Source: DATBSL01 sp964561785 (GTDB lineage Bacteria > Acidobacteriota > Vicinamibacteria > Fen-336). From it: a DNA stretch of 64,000 nt. The notes below the pieces were generated by a model that saw nothing but the letters and a program-made list of their open reading frames with translations, made no database searches and was not told where the DNA came from. Shown here one piece after another: positions 34,507 through 43,041 of the stretch; position 1 is the first letter of the stretch, and every line of letters begins with the position of its first letter. The stretch lies in assembly GCA_964561785.1 (NCBI GenBank), contig CAZLRF010000012.1, positions 1-64,000 of the forward strand, in the 5' to 3' direction. Both the position numbers and the translations under genes were made by a program.

Positions 34507-36972
34507 ATGGAGGCGATCGCCCTCCTCTTCGGGCTGGGTCTCGTCGGCCTGCTGCTGGCGCTGCCCGTCGTGGCGTTCGCGGCGCTCTTGCGGGCCAACC
34601 GGGCCCTGCGCGAGGTGCGGGAGCTGCGCGAGATTGTCGGCAGGACGGCGGCGGAGCCTCTCCCCGGTGCGGGGCAGCCCGCCACACCGGCACGACCCGC
34701 GCCCATCGTTGCTGCGCCGCTCGCATCGCCGCCCCCTGTCACCGAGCCGCCTGCCCCGGTTCCCCCGGCGGCGCCCCCGAGGGCCGCCTCCCGGCCCGAT
34801 TTCGCGACGAACCTCGGCCCGAAGATCCTCGTCGCCGCCGGCGGCCTCGCCGTCGTCGTCTTCCTCGCGTTCTTCGTCCGCTACGCCTGGGAGAACGACT
34901 GGGTCGGACCCACGGGTCGCGTCCTGAGCGCCGCCGTCTTCAGCCTCGTCCTCGTCGCGGCCGGCCTGCGGACGATGGGTCGCGTTTACCGCCCGCTCGG
35001 CCAGGGCCTCGCCGCGGCGGGTTTCGCCGGCCTCTACGTGACGGCCTTCGCCGCCCACGCGGTGTACGGCCTGGTGCCGCGCGGGGCGGCGGCCGCCTTC
35101 ATGGTCGCCGTGACGGCTTGCGCGGTTCTCGTCGCCGACCGGCTCGACGGGCGCCTCCTCGCGGGACTCGCGTGGGTGGGCGGCTACCTCGCGCCGGCCC
35201 TTCTCTCGACCGGCGAGGACCGCGCGGCGAGCCTCTTCGCCTACCTTCTCCTGCTCGGGGCGGGCGCCCTGTGGCTCGACCGCCGCAAGCCCTGGGGCGA
35301 GACCGTGCCCCTCGCCCTCGCGGGCACGGTCGCTCTCTTCGCGGCGTGGTTCGCCGCCCACTTCCGCCCCGAGCGGTTCGAGGTGGCGGCGGGCGGCCTC
35401 GTCGCGCTCACCGCGCTGTTCGCCCTCGGCACCGCGCGCAAGGAGCGCTCGGCGTGGCACGCCCTCGCCTTCCTGCTCGCGGCCTGGGGCGTGGCACAGC
35501 TCGGGCTCGGGGCCGACCGGCCGGAGGTCCTGATCGTCCTCTCGATCGGCCTCGCCCTCGCCGCGCTGCGGGCCGCTCGTCGGCCGTTCGGGCTCGTGGC
35601 GGTGGCGGCGGTGGCGCTGCCCTACGCCTCGTGGGCGGCGGCCCACTACCGTCCGGAGAGCCTCGGCCTCGCCGCGGCCTGGGTCGTGGGCGGCGCGCTC
35701 GTGCTGGTTCTCGCCCGGCGCGAGGGGGAGCGGTCGGCCGGGACGCTGCCCGGCCTCGCCTCCGTGGCGGGTGGCGTCGCGTCGGTGTTCCTGGCCGCGC
35801 GGACGGACCGCCCCGCCGCGCTCCTCGCTCTCCTCGGGGCGCAGGCTCTTCTCGCCGTCCTCGCCGCCCGCCGCTGGGCGTGGGCGACGCCGGCCACCGC
35901 GGCGTTGTCGGCGGTGGCCGTCCTGTCGTGGTACGACCGCTACTTCCGGCCCGAGCGGGGACAAGAGGCGCTCGCGCTGGGCCTGACCGTGGCGGGCCTC
36001 TACGTCCTGGCCCTGGCCGTCACCGGCTTCGCGGCCGGCCACGCCCTCGGCGTGCCCGGGGCGCTCACCCACGTCGTCGCCGCGGGTCTCGCCTGGGTCC
36101 TTCTCGACCGCGTGCTCACGATCTCGAGGCCGGGGCTGCTCGGAGGGGCGGCCGTCGCGCTCGGGGCCGTCCACCTGGCCCTCGGCCTCGCCGCCCGCCG
36201 CCGGGGGGGCGACCCCCTGCGCGTCCGCGTCACCCTCGGCCTCGCGGCGACGTTCCTGACGCTGGCCATCCCGGTGCAGCTCGGCCTGCACGGGATCACG
36301 CTCGCGTGGGCCGCCGAGGGCGTGCTGCTCCTGTGGCTCGGGGTGGCCCAGCGCTCGGCGCTCACCCGCGCCTTCGGCTACGGCGTCCTCGCCCTCGCCC
36401 TCGTGCGGCTGTTCGCCCGCCACCTGCCGCTGCACGAGCAGCCCTTCGTGCCGGTCCTCAATCCCTCCTTCGGCACCTGGCTGGCCGTGATCGCGGCCCT
36501 CGGGGCCGCGGGCGTCCTCGCCCGGCGCCTCGGGAGAGCGGGGGGGGGCGGGCTGGACGGCGCGGCGCGCCTCCTCCTCGGCCCGCTCTGCGTCGTGCTC
36601 CTCTTCGGCCTGGCGACGGCGGAGACGGATGCGCTGTTCTCGCAGGCCTCGCGGGCGGCGTCGCTCGCCGGAGACGCCGAAGCGGCGGTCCGGGCGCGCC
36701 GGCAGGGGGGGCTCGCGGTCTCGGTGCTGTGGACGGTCTTCGCCACAGGCCTCCTGTCGGCCGGCCTCGGGATGCGCAGCCGACCGCTGTTCTGGGCGGC
36801 GTACGCGCTGTTCGCGCTCACCGCGGGCAAGGTGGTGCTCGTCGACCTCGCCACGTTGCCCACGCTCTACCGCATGCTCTCGTTCCTCGCCCTCGGCGTC
36901 CTGCTCCTGGCCGGGGCGTGGCTCAACCTCCGCTTCCGCGAGCGAATCCAGCCGCCGGCGGGGGACCGGTGA
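34507..36972 (+). CDS. DUF2339 family polytopic membrane protein
   Basis: 821 aa. An N-terminal helix and short coiled coil (LLRANRALREVRELREIV), a Pro/Ala-rich linker, then more than twenty hydrophobic helices with the conserved early segment FATNLGPKILVAAGGLAVVV (positions about 98-117). This is the DUF2339 family, of unknown function. It overlaps by 4 nt with a DUF3999 gene, the usual partner, so the two proteins probably form one envelope complex. The role is unknown. Confidence 0.85.
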   Translation: MEAIALLFGLGLVGLLLALPVVAFAALLRANRALREVRELREIVGRTAAEPLPGAGQPATPARPAPIVAAPLASPPPVTEPPAPVPPAAPPRAASRPDFATNLGPKILVAAGGLAVVVFLAFFVRYAWENDWVGPTGRVLSAAVFSLVLVAAGLRTMGRVYRPLGQGLAAAGFAGLYVTAFAAHAVYGLVPRGAAAAFMVAVTACAVLVADRLDGRLLAGLAWVGGYLAPALLSTGEDRAASLFAYLLLLGAGALWLDRRKPWGETVPLALAGTVALFAAWFAAHFRPERFEVAAGGLVALTALFALGTARKERSAWHALAFLLAAWGVAQLGLGADRPEVLIVLSIGLALAALRAARRPFGLVAVAAVALPYASWAAAHYRPESLGLAAAWVVGGALVLVLARREGERSAGTLPGLASVAGGVASVFLAARTDRPAALLALLGAQALLAVLAARRWAWATPATAALSAVAVLSWYDRYFRPERGQEALALGLTVAGLYVLALAVTGFAAGHALGVPGALTHVVAAGLAWVLLDRVLTISRPGLLGGAAVALGAVHLALGLAARRRGGDPLRVRVTLGLAATFLTLAIPVQLGLHGITLAWAAEGVLLLWLGVAQRSALTRAFGYGVLALALVRLFARHLPLHEQPFVPVLNPSFGTWLAVIAALGAAGVLARRLGRAGGGGLDGAARLLLGPLCVVLLFGLATAETDALFSQASRAASLAGDAEAAVRARRQGGLAVSVLWTVFATGLLSAGLGMRSRPLFWAAYALFALTAGKVVLVDLATLPTLYRMLSFLALGVLLLAGAWLNLRFRERIQPPAGDR

Positions 36973-38198
36973 CGAAGGCGATCGCGCTCGCCGCCCTCGC
37001 GGTCGCGGCGGCGCCCGGCCCCCCGGCGTTCGAGCGGGTCGTCCGCGTGGAGAAGGCGGGCCGAGCGGTGCTCGTGCTCGACCGCGACGTCTACGAGTCG
37101 GCGCGGGCGGACCTCGGGGACCTCCGCCTCGTCGATCCCTCGGGCCGCGAGGTGCCCTACGTCCTCGACCGCGGCGGAAGCTCCGCGCGGAGGGGGCCCG
37201 TGCGGCCCGACGTGCGGAACCGGGGCTGGCGCGCGGACGGCGCGGCGACGGCGGTGCTCGATTTCGGAGGTCGTGTCGCGAAGCGCCGGCTGACGCTCCG
37301 CCTGTCCGGCGACGACTTCCGCCGGCCGGTCTCCGTCGAGGGGAGCGAGGATGGGCGCGAGTGGACGACCCTCGTCGACGAGGCGTGGGTCTTCGCGGTC
37401 CCCGGGGAGGACGCGGCGCGGTACGAGACCGTCGAGCTCCCCGAGAACGACTTCCCGCTGCTGCGCGTCGCGGCCCGGCCTGCCCCGGACGAGCGGTCGC
37501 GGCCGGCCATCGTGGACGCCCTCGTCCCGGGAGGGGAGCCGCTGGCCTCGCGCGAGGCGGAGCTTCGAACGCGGTGGACCGCGGCGCACGACGCGCGCTC
37601 GGGCGAGACCTGGCTCACCCTCGACCTCGGCGCGCGCCACCATCCCTTCACCGCGATCGTCCTCGACGTGGGCGACGAGCGCTTCTTCCGCGAGGTGCGG
37701 GTGGATGCCCGCCGGGACATACGGCCGGCCGATCCCGAGGCGTGGGACGAGGTCGGGCGCGGCCAGGTCCATCGGCTCGAGCGCGGGGGGCGGGTCCGGG
37801 AGAGCCTGCGCGTCGGCGCGACGGGACGCGCCCGGACGCTGCGCGTCCGCGTGCGGGACGGGGACGACCGGCCGCTCGAGGTGCGGGACGTCTCGGTGGC
37901 CGTCCCCCTCGAGCGGATCCTGTTCGAGGCGACGGCCCCGGGCGCCTTCCGGCTGACCTGGGGCGCGCCCGCCCGCGCTGCGCCCCGCTACGATCTCGCC
38001 CGCACGATCGGCGACCTCGAGGAGTGGGGACGGTCGGCCCGGGCCGCGGCCGCGGAGCCGCCGCGACGGCTCGCCCCCTCCCCGCCGGCCGACCGACCCT
38101 GGACGGAGCGGCACCCGGCCGTCGCCTGGGCCGGCCTCGTCGCCGTCGTGCTTCTGCTCGGCGGGCTCACCTGGCGGGTCCTGCGGCGGACCGCCTGA
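36969..38198 (+). CDS. DUF3999 family envelope protein
   Basis: 409 aa, GTG start coupled to the DUF2339 stop. An N-terminal signal sequence (AIALAALAVAAAPGPPAF), a long beta-rich periplasmic part with galactose-binding-like stretches (LRLVDPSGREVPYVLDRG, VEGSEDGREWTTLVDE), and a single C-terminal transmembrane helix (WAGLVAVVLLLGGLTWRVL). This layout matches DUF3999, which co-occurs with DUF2339. Possible carbohydrate-binding role is inference. Its 3' end overlaps the convergent HEAT-repeat gene by 32 bp. Confidence 0.8.
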   Translation: MTKAIALAALAVAAAPGPPAFERVVRVEKAGRAVLVLDRDVYESARADLGDLRLVDPSGREVPYVLDRGGSSARRGPVRPDVRNRGWRADGAATAVLDFGGRVAKRRLTLRLSGDDFRRPVSVEGSEDGREWTTLVDEAWVFAVPGEDAARYETVELPENDFPLLRVAARPAPDERSRPAIVDALVPGGEPLASREAELRTRWTAAHDARSGETWLTLDLGARHHPFTAIVLDVGDERFFREVRVDARRDIRPADPEAWDEVGRGQVHRLERGGRVRESLRVGATGRARTLRVRVRDGDDRPLEVRDVSVAVPLERILFEATAPGAFRLTWGAPARAAPRYDLARTIGDLEEWGRSARAAAAEPPRRLAPSPPADRPWTERHPAVAWAGLVAVVLLLGGLTWRVLRRTA

Positions 38199-39315
38199 CG
38201 CCTCGGCGGGACCGTCGCGCCCGATCCCACAGCAGGTCGAGGGCGGGCCGGTGCTCGGGGCGCACGGTGCGCAGGGCCGCGCTCGTCCGGCGCAGCCTCT
38301 CGCGCGCGGCGATCGCGGAGAACGCCGCCGCGCAGGCCGGCAGCAGGTCCGGCTCCTCGGCCACGGCCCGCGCGAGGGCGGGGACGACGGAGGCGTCGCC
38401 CACGCGCGCCGCCGCCCGCAGCAGGGCCCGCATCGCCGCCGGGGGCCTCGCCTCCAGGCTCTCGCGCAGGTCGTGGAGGGCCGCGCGGCTGTCGAGGGCG
38501 GCGAGGGCCTCGTGGAGAGCGCCCCGGCTCCGGGCCGGCGGGGCGCCCCGGCCGATGCGCGGCGGCTCGAGCGCCTCCAGGGCGCGGAGGACAGCGGGGA
38601 TCGCCGGGGCGCCGCAGCGGGCGAGCGCGTCGACGATCCGGCCGGCCTCCTCGTCCCCCGGCCCGGCGACCAGGGCGTCGACCAGACGGTCCTCGATCGG
38701 GCGGGACGGCGCGCCCCGCGCGGGGCCCGTTGTCCCGCCGGCGAGAGCGACGAGCTCCGGCCGGCTCGAGGCCCGGAGGCGCTTCAGGAGCGGGCGCAGG
38801 GTGGCCGGGGAGAGCGGGGGCCGCAGGGCGAGGAGCGCTTCGAGGATCGCCGCTCGCAGCGAGGGGTCCTCGTCCTCGTCGACGAGCCGCTCGGCGAGCG
38901 GGTCGAGGGCTTCGACGACGCCGTCGGCCTGGAGCCGGACCAGGGCCAGGGCCACGTCGATCCGCCGGCGCGGAGCGGCCCCGCAGAGGAGGCGGGCGAG
39001 CGCGGGAACGGCGCGCCGTCCGCCCCCGGAGCGGATGGCTTCGAGCGAGCGGCGGGCGAGGGAGTCGTCGCCGTCGCGGGCCAGCCCGACGAGCAGGGGA
39101 AGGCCCGCCGGCGTCGCGAGGCGCTCGAGGACCTCGACGACCGCGAGGCGGGCCGCGGGCGGCGCGCCGGGGAGGAACGCGGCCAGGGCCTCGACCACCC
39201 GTGGCCCGACGAGGACGAGGCCGGCGACGGCCGCGTCGCGCTCGGCCGGCACCGGCGAGGCGAGCCGGGCGACGAGGTCGCGGGTCCGGTCGGCGCGGGA
39301 TGGTACGATCGGCAT
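38167..39315 (-). CDS. HEAT-repeat protein
   Basis: 382 aa from ATG 39315, chosen because helical repeats begin right there (MPIVPSRADRTRDLVARL). It is almost entirely alpha-helical HEAT/PBS-lyase-like repeats, for example VVEALAAFLPGAPPAARLAVV and AVPALARLLCGAAPRRRIDVA. No catalytic residues or signal are seen. Cytoplasmic scaffold or regulatory role is likely but unspecified. GGGAG lies 11 nt upstream, inside the divergent DUF192 gene, whose start is only 3 bp away. Confidence 0.72.
   Translation of the reverse strand: MPIVPSRADRTRDLVARLASPVPAERDAAVAGLVLVGPRVVEALAAFLPGAPPAARLAVVEVLERLATPAGLPLLVGLARDGDDSLARRSLEAIRSGGGRRAVPALARLLCGAAPRRRIDVALALVRLQADGVVEALDPLAERLVDEDEDPSLRAAILEALLALRPPLSPATLRPLLKRLRASSRPELVALAGGTTGPARGAPSRPIEDRLVDALVAGPGDEEAGRIVDALARCGAPAIPAVLRALEALEPPRIGRGAPPARSRGALHEALAALDSRAALHDLRESLEARPPAAMRALLRAAARVGDASVVPALARAVAEEPDLLPACAAAFSAIAARERLRRTSAALRTVRPEHRPALDLLWDRARRSRRGVRRSAAGPAR
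39304..39309 (+). promoter_or_regulatory. -10 element (TACGAT, extended TGG) of the DUF192 gene
   Basis: TGG-TACGAT ends 9 nt before ATG 39319 and lies inside the first codons of the divergent HEAT-repeat gene. No ribosome-binding site follows, so a near-leaderless transcript is predicted. Confidence 0.42.
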
Positions 39316-39318
39316 CGG

Positions 39319-39783
39319 ATGAGGATCTCCCGCCCCCATTGTCTCGCGACGGTCGTCGCCGCGCTCGCCCTCGCCGCCGGCGCGGCCCTCGCCGCACCCG
39401 CGGTCGTCCCGCTCACGCTGCCTTCCGGCAAGGTCCTCCGGGTCGAGGTCATGGTGGAGGACCACGACCGCAGCATGGGCCTCATGTTCCGGTCCTCGCT
39501 GCCGCCCGACCGGGGGATGCTCTTCGTCTTCGGCCAGCCCGACTTCCACGGCATCTGGATGAAGAACTGCCGCTTCCCGATCGACATCCTGTGGCTCGAC
39601 GAGCGGCAGCGGATCGTGCACGTCGCGGAGTCGGTGCCCCCCTGCAAGGAGGACCCCTGCCCGGTCTACGAGCCGATGCGCCGGGCCTCGTTCGTGGTCG
39701 AGCTCAACGCCAAGCAGGCGAGGCGCGAGGGGGCGGTGGTGGGCGCCTCGGTGCGCTTCGAGCTGCCCCCGGCCCGGCGCTGA
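39319..39783 (+). CDS. Secreted DUF192 family protein
   Basis: 154 aa. Signal peptide (CLATVVAALALAAGAALA, cleavage after residues about 24-26). The DUF192 core is clear: MVEDHDRSMGLMFRSSLPPDRGMLFVF, FHGIWMKNCRFPIDILWLD, and YEPMRRASFVVELNAKQA (positions about 45-130). The family is of unknown biochemical role and is widely exported. Starts 3 bp from the divergent HEAT gene; stop lies in a small hairpin (CCGGCG/CGCCGG, 39774-39791) before convergent tatC. Confidence 0.85.
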   Translation: MRISRPHCLATVVAALALAAGAALAAPAVVPLTLPSGKVLRVEVMVEDHDRSMGLMFRSSLPPDRGMLFVFGQPDFHGIWMKNCRFPIDILWLDERQRIVHVAESVPPCKEDPCPVYEPMRRASFVVELNAKQARREGAVVGASVRFELPPARR

Positions 39784-39801
39784 GACGCCGGCCCGGAAGC
39801 C

Positions 39802-40542
39802 TCAGTCCTCGTCCCCGCGCTTGCGTCCGAAGAGGTAGGCCACGAGCACCCCGAGCGCGTAGAGGCCGATCATGGGTCCGGCGAGCGCGGTCTGGGTCAC
39901 CACGTCGGGGGTGGGGGTGATGATCGCGGAGAGGACGAACGAGGCGAGGATCGCGAACTTCCAGCCGCGGGCGAGGAAGCCGGCGGACACGAGGCCGAGC
40001 CGGGCGAGGACGAAGATGACGACGGGGATCTGGAAGACGAGCCCGAGGCCGAGCAGGAACCAGGAGTAGAAGGACCAGTACTCGCCGATCCGCGGCATGA
40101 ACCGCATGTCCTCGCCGCCGAACGTGTAGAGGAAGCGGAACGTCATCGGGAACAGCACGAAGTGCCCGAAGACGGCCCCCCCCGTGAAGAACGCCGTGCC
40201 CATCCCGATGAACGGGACGGCCCACTTCTTCTCGTGCTTGTAGAGGCCCGGGGAGATGAAGCCCCACACCTCCCACATCACGAACGGCAGGGCCACGAAG
40301 ATGCCCACGAAGAAGGCCATCTTCATGTACAGCAGGAGCGACTCCGCGACCCCGGTGTAGATGAACTTGTCGGTGAAGCCGGCCTCGCGCATCGGCTGCA
40401 CCATGAAGTGGAAGATCTGCTCGCGAAAGCCCCAGCTCACCGCGAAGCCGCCGGCGAGGTAGAGGAAGGAGCGCACCAGGCGCTGGCGCAGCTCCTCGAG
40501 GTGCTCGAGGAACGTCATCTTGTCGGGGTGGGGACGCGCCAT
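39802..40542 (-). CDS. tatC: Sec-independent (Tat) translocase subunit TatC
   Basis: 246 aa, six transmembrane helices. The N-terminal MTFLEHLEELRQRLVRSF carries the conserved twin-arginine-signal-recognition glutamates, and the loop FISPGLYKHEKKW and PFIGMGTAFFTGGAVFG regions follow the family. The N-terminus MARPHPDK and C-terminal charged tail are cytoplasmic. It is 25 nt downstream of the TatA/B gene in the same orientation, forming the core Tat operon for export of folded proteins. Confidence 0.95.
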   Translation of the reverse strand: MARPHPDKMTFLEHLEELRQRLVRSFLYLAGGFAVSWGFREQIFHFMVQPMREAGFTDKFIYTGVAESLLLYMKMAFFVGIFVALPFVMWEVWGFISPGLYKHEKKWAVPFIGMGTAFFTGGAVFGHFVLFPMTFRFLYTFGGEDMRFMPRIGEYWSFYSWFLLGLGLVFQIPVVIFVLARLGLVSAGFLARGWKFAILASFVLSAIITPTPDVVTQTALAGPMIGLYALGVLVAYLFGRKRGDED

Positions 40543-40567
40543 GGAAGCGCCGGGCTCGCCTGCTCGC

Positions 40568-40900
40568 CTACTTCGGCTCGATCGGGGTGTCGTCGGGCTG
40601 CCGGCTCACCGTGTCGGGCACGGGGGCGGGCTCCGTGGGCGGCGCGCCGTAGGGGTCGCCCGCGGCCGGGGGCGAGGGGACGGGCTCGACGCGGGGCGGC
40701 TCGATCCGCATCGACTCGCGGATCTTCTCCGCCTCGACCTCGCTCTCGATCGTGCTCTTGAACTCGTTCGAGGCCCGCCGGAACTCCGCCATCATCTTCC
40801 CGAGGCTCTTCCCGATCTCGGGGAGCTTCCTCGGGCCGAACACGATGAGGGCCACGACGAAGATCAGGATGAGCTCGGGTCCGCCCAGGGTGCCGAACAT
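40568..40900 (-). CDS. tatA: Twin-arginine translocase subunit TatA/TatB
   Basis: 110 aa. One N-terminal transmembrane helix (GGPELILIFVVALIVFGP), the hinge FGPRKLPEIG, an amphipathic helix (LGKMMAEFRRASNEF) and a long Pro-rich acidic tail. The glutamate in GGPELI is TatB-like, while a single-subunit TatA function is also possible; no other TatA/B gene is in the window. ATG 40900 is preferred over 40918 because the -10-like TAAGAT (40922-40917) puts the transcript start downstream of 40918. Confidence 0.88.
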   Translation of the reverse strand: MFGTLGGPELILIFVVALIVFGPRKLPEIGKSLGKMMAEFRRASNEFKSTIESEVEAEKIRESMRIEPPRVEPVPSPPAAGDPYGAPPTEPAPVPDTVSRQPDDTPIEPK

Positions 40901-40976
40901 GTCTGCCTTTCGGGCCATCTTACCACTCGACCCCGGGCCCGGGTGGTCCATCGGTGTTCCGCTCGGCCCGCTTCCA

Positions 40977-41005
40977 TTGACACCCGCAAGGGGCACCCCT
41001 ACAGT
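40977..41005 (+). promoter_or_regulatory. Promoter TTGACA-N17-TACAGT, leaderless nfeD start
   Basis: Consensus -35 TTGACA (40977-40982) and -10 TACAGT (41000-41005) at the ideal 17-nt spacing. Only 6 nt separate the -10 from ATG 41012, which places the transcription start on the A of the start codon. This is the clearest leaderless promoter in the window. Confidence 0.72.
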
Positions 41006-41011
41006 TGGGGC

Positions 41012-42286
41012 ATGCCCGCCAGGTGGCCTCTCGCCGCCGCGGTCCTCGCGCTCTCGCCCGCCGCGGCCGCCCGCGCCGACGTCCCCGTGGTCGAGCTGGA
41101 CGGCGTGGTCCACGCGGTGACCGCGGCCCACGTCGTGCAGGCGATCGACCGGGCCGACGCCTCGGGTGCGCCCCTGCTCGTCATCCGGATGGACACCCCG
41201 GGAGGCCTCGACAGCTCCATGCGGCAGATCGTGGATCGCATGCTGAACTGCCGCACGCCGGTGGCGGTCTGGGTGGGACCCTCCGGGGCCCGCGCCGCGT
41301 CGGCCGGCTTCGTCATCACGGTGGCCGCCGACGTCGCGGCCATGGCCCCGGGAACGAACATCGGGGCCGCGCACCCGGTGGCCGGGATCGGGCAGATGGA
41401 CGAGGTGATGTCGAAGAAGGTCACCCAGGACGCGGCGGCCTACATCCGGAGCAAGGCCGAGCGCCGCGGGCGCAACGTCGCGATGGCCGAGCAGGCGGTG
41501 GTCGAGAGCAAGTCGTTCACCGAGAAGGAGGCCCTCGAGCTGAAGCTCGTCGACCTCGTCGCGAGCGACGTCCCGGACCTCCTGAAGCAGCTCGACGGCC
41601 GCGAGGTGACGCGCTTCGACGGCACGAAGGTCACGCTGAGGCTCGCCACGGAGAAGACCGTCGAGGTGAGCATGGACTGGCGGCAGGCGATCCTCTCCAC
41701 CATCGCCCGGCCGGAGATCCTGTTCCTGCTCCTCCTCGGCGCCCTCGCCGGCCTCGGGGCCGAGATCAGCCACCCCGGCCTCGTCTTCCCCGGGGTGCTC
41801 GGGGCGCTCTGCCTGATCCTGTTCCTCTTCGCGAGCCAGATCATCCCCGTGAACTGGGCGGGGGTGCTGCTCGTGGTGCTGGCCATCGGGCTGTTCGTCG
41901 CCGAGGTCAAGGTCGCCTCGTACGGCCTGTTGACCGTGGGGGGCATCGTGGCCATGATCCTCGGCGCGATGATGCTGGTGGACTCGCCGCTGCCGGAGCT
42001 GCGCGTCCACCTGTGGACGCTGCTCCCGGTCGTCCTCGCCTTCGCCGCGTTCGCGATCGCGCTCGTGCGCCTCGTCCTCCAGGCGCAGCGCCGGCGGGCC
42101 CTGACCGGGGCCGAGGGGCTGGCGGGGGTCCGCGGCGAGACCGCCACCGACCTCGACCCGGAGGGCTGGGTGAGAGTGCGGGGGGAGCTGTGGCGGGCCC
42201 GCTCCGACGAGCCGGTCCGGCGCGGGGAGACGGTCGAGGTCGTGTCGATGGAAGGGCTCCGCTTGCGGGTCCGAAAGGGGGCGTGA
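41012..42286 (+). CDS. nfeD: NfeD-family membrane serine protease-like protein
   Basis: 424 aa. Signal peptide, then a ClpP-like/SPP domain with IRMDTPGGLDSSMRQI and the catalytic-serine region GARAASAGFVITVAAD, followed by the conserved KKVTQDAAAYIRSKAERRG with the candidate catalytic lysine. Four transmembrane helices (about residues 230-345) and a C-terminal OB-fold domain (GVRGETATDLDPEGWVRVRGELW). The long-form NfeD partners the SPFH protein whose ATG overlaps its stop (TGATG). Together they probably organise membrane microdomains. Drives an operon of up to eight genes. Confidence 0.92.
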   Translation: MPARWPLAAAVLALSPAAAARADVPVVELDGVVHAVTAAHVVQAIDRADASGAPLLVIRMDTPGGLDSSMRQIVDRMLNCRTPVAVWVGPSGARAASAGFVITVAADVAAMAPGTNIGAAHPVAGIGQMDEVMSKKVTQDAAAYIRSKAERRGRNVAMAEQAVVESKSFTEKEALELKLVDLVASDVPDLLKQLDGREVTRFDGTKVTLRLATEKTVEVSMDWRQAILSTIARPEILFLLLLGALAGLGAEISHPGLVFPGVLGALCLILFLFASQIIPVNWAGVLLVVLAIGLFVAEVKVASYGLLTVGGIVAMILGAMMLVDSPLPELRVHLWTLLPVVLAFAAFAIALVRLVLQAQRRRALTGAEGLAGVRGETATDLDPEGWVRVRGELWRARSDEPVRRGETVEVVSMEGLRLRVRKGA

Positions 42287-43038
42287 TGCTGTCACCGTTG
42301 ACGTTCGTCCTCGGCGCCGTCGTCTTCTGGCTCCTCCTGTCGGTCAAGGTCCTGAACGAGTACGAGCGGGGCGTCATCTTCCGGCTCGGGAAGGTGCTGC
42401 CCCGGCCCAAGGGCCCCGGCCTCGTCATCGTGGCGTGGCCCGTCGACCGCATGGTGCGGGTCAGCCTGCGCACGGTGGTCCTGGACGTCCCGCCCCAGGA
42501 CGTCATCACCCGGGACAACGTCACGGTCAAGGTGAACGCGGTCCTGTACTTCCGGGTGGTGGACCCCCTGAACGCCGTCATCCAGGTCGAGAACTACCTC
42601 TACGCCACCAGCCAGGAGGCCCAGACGACGCTGCGGAGCATCCTCGGCCAGGCGCACCTCGACGAGCTGCTCTCCGAGCGGGAGAAGCTCGGCACCATGC
42701 TCCAGGAGGTCATCGACCAGCACACGGACCCGTGGGGGGTGAAGGTGACCCAGGTCGCGGTGAAGGCGGTCGACCTGCCCACCGAGATGCAGCGGGCGAT
42801 GGCCAAGCAGGCCGAGTCCGAGCGCGAGAAGCGGGCCAAGATCATCCACGCCTCCGGCGAGCTCGAGGCGAGCAAGCAGCTCGCGGACGCCGCGAGCCAG
42901 CTCAACGCGGAGCCCGTCTCGCTGCACCTGCGCTACCTCCAGACCCTGGTCGAGATCGCGGCGGAGAAGAACTCGACGATCGTCTTCCCGGTGCCCATCG
43001 ACTGGCTGAAGGCCCTCATGGGCGGGAAGAAGGACTGA
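42286..43038 (+). CDS. SPFH-domain (stomatin/band 7) membrane protein
   Basis: 250 aa. One N-terminal membrane helix (LTFVLGAVVFWLLLSVKVL), the SPFH domain beginning EYERGVIFRLGKVLPRPKGPG, and a coiled-coil C-terminal part (QAESEREKRAKIIHASGELEAS, positions about 180-201). The conserved segment VDLPTEMQRAMAKQA is typical of stomatin-like proteins. Its ATG overlaps the NfeD stop; NfeD-stomatin pairs are a recognised functional unit. Likely forms membrane oligomers. Confidence 0.93.
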   Translation: MLSPLTFVLGAVVFWLLLSVKVLNEYERGVIFRLGKVLPRPKGPGLVIVAWPVDRMVRVSLRTVVLDVPPQDVITRDNVTVKVNAVLYFRVVDPLNAVIQVENYLYATSQEAQTTLRSILGQAHLDELLSEREKLGTMLQEVIDQHTDPWGVKVTQVAVKAVDLPTEMQRAMAKQAESEREKRAKIIHASGELEASKQLADAASQLNAEPVSLHLRYLQTLVEIAAEKNSTIVFPVPIDWLKALMGGKKD

Positions 43039-43041
43039 GGG

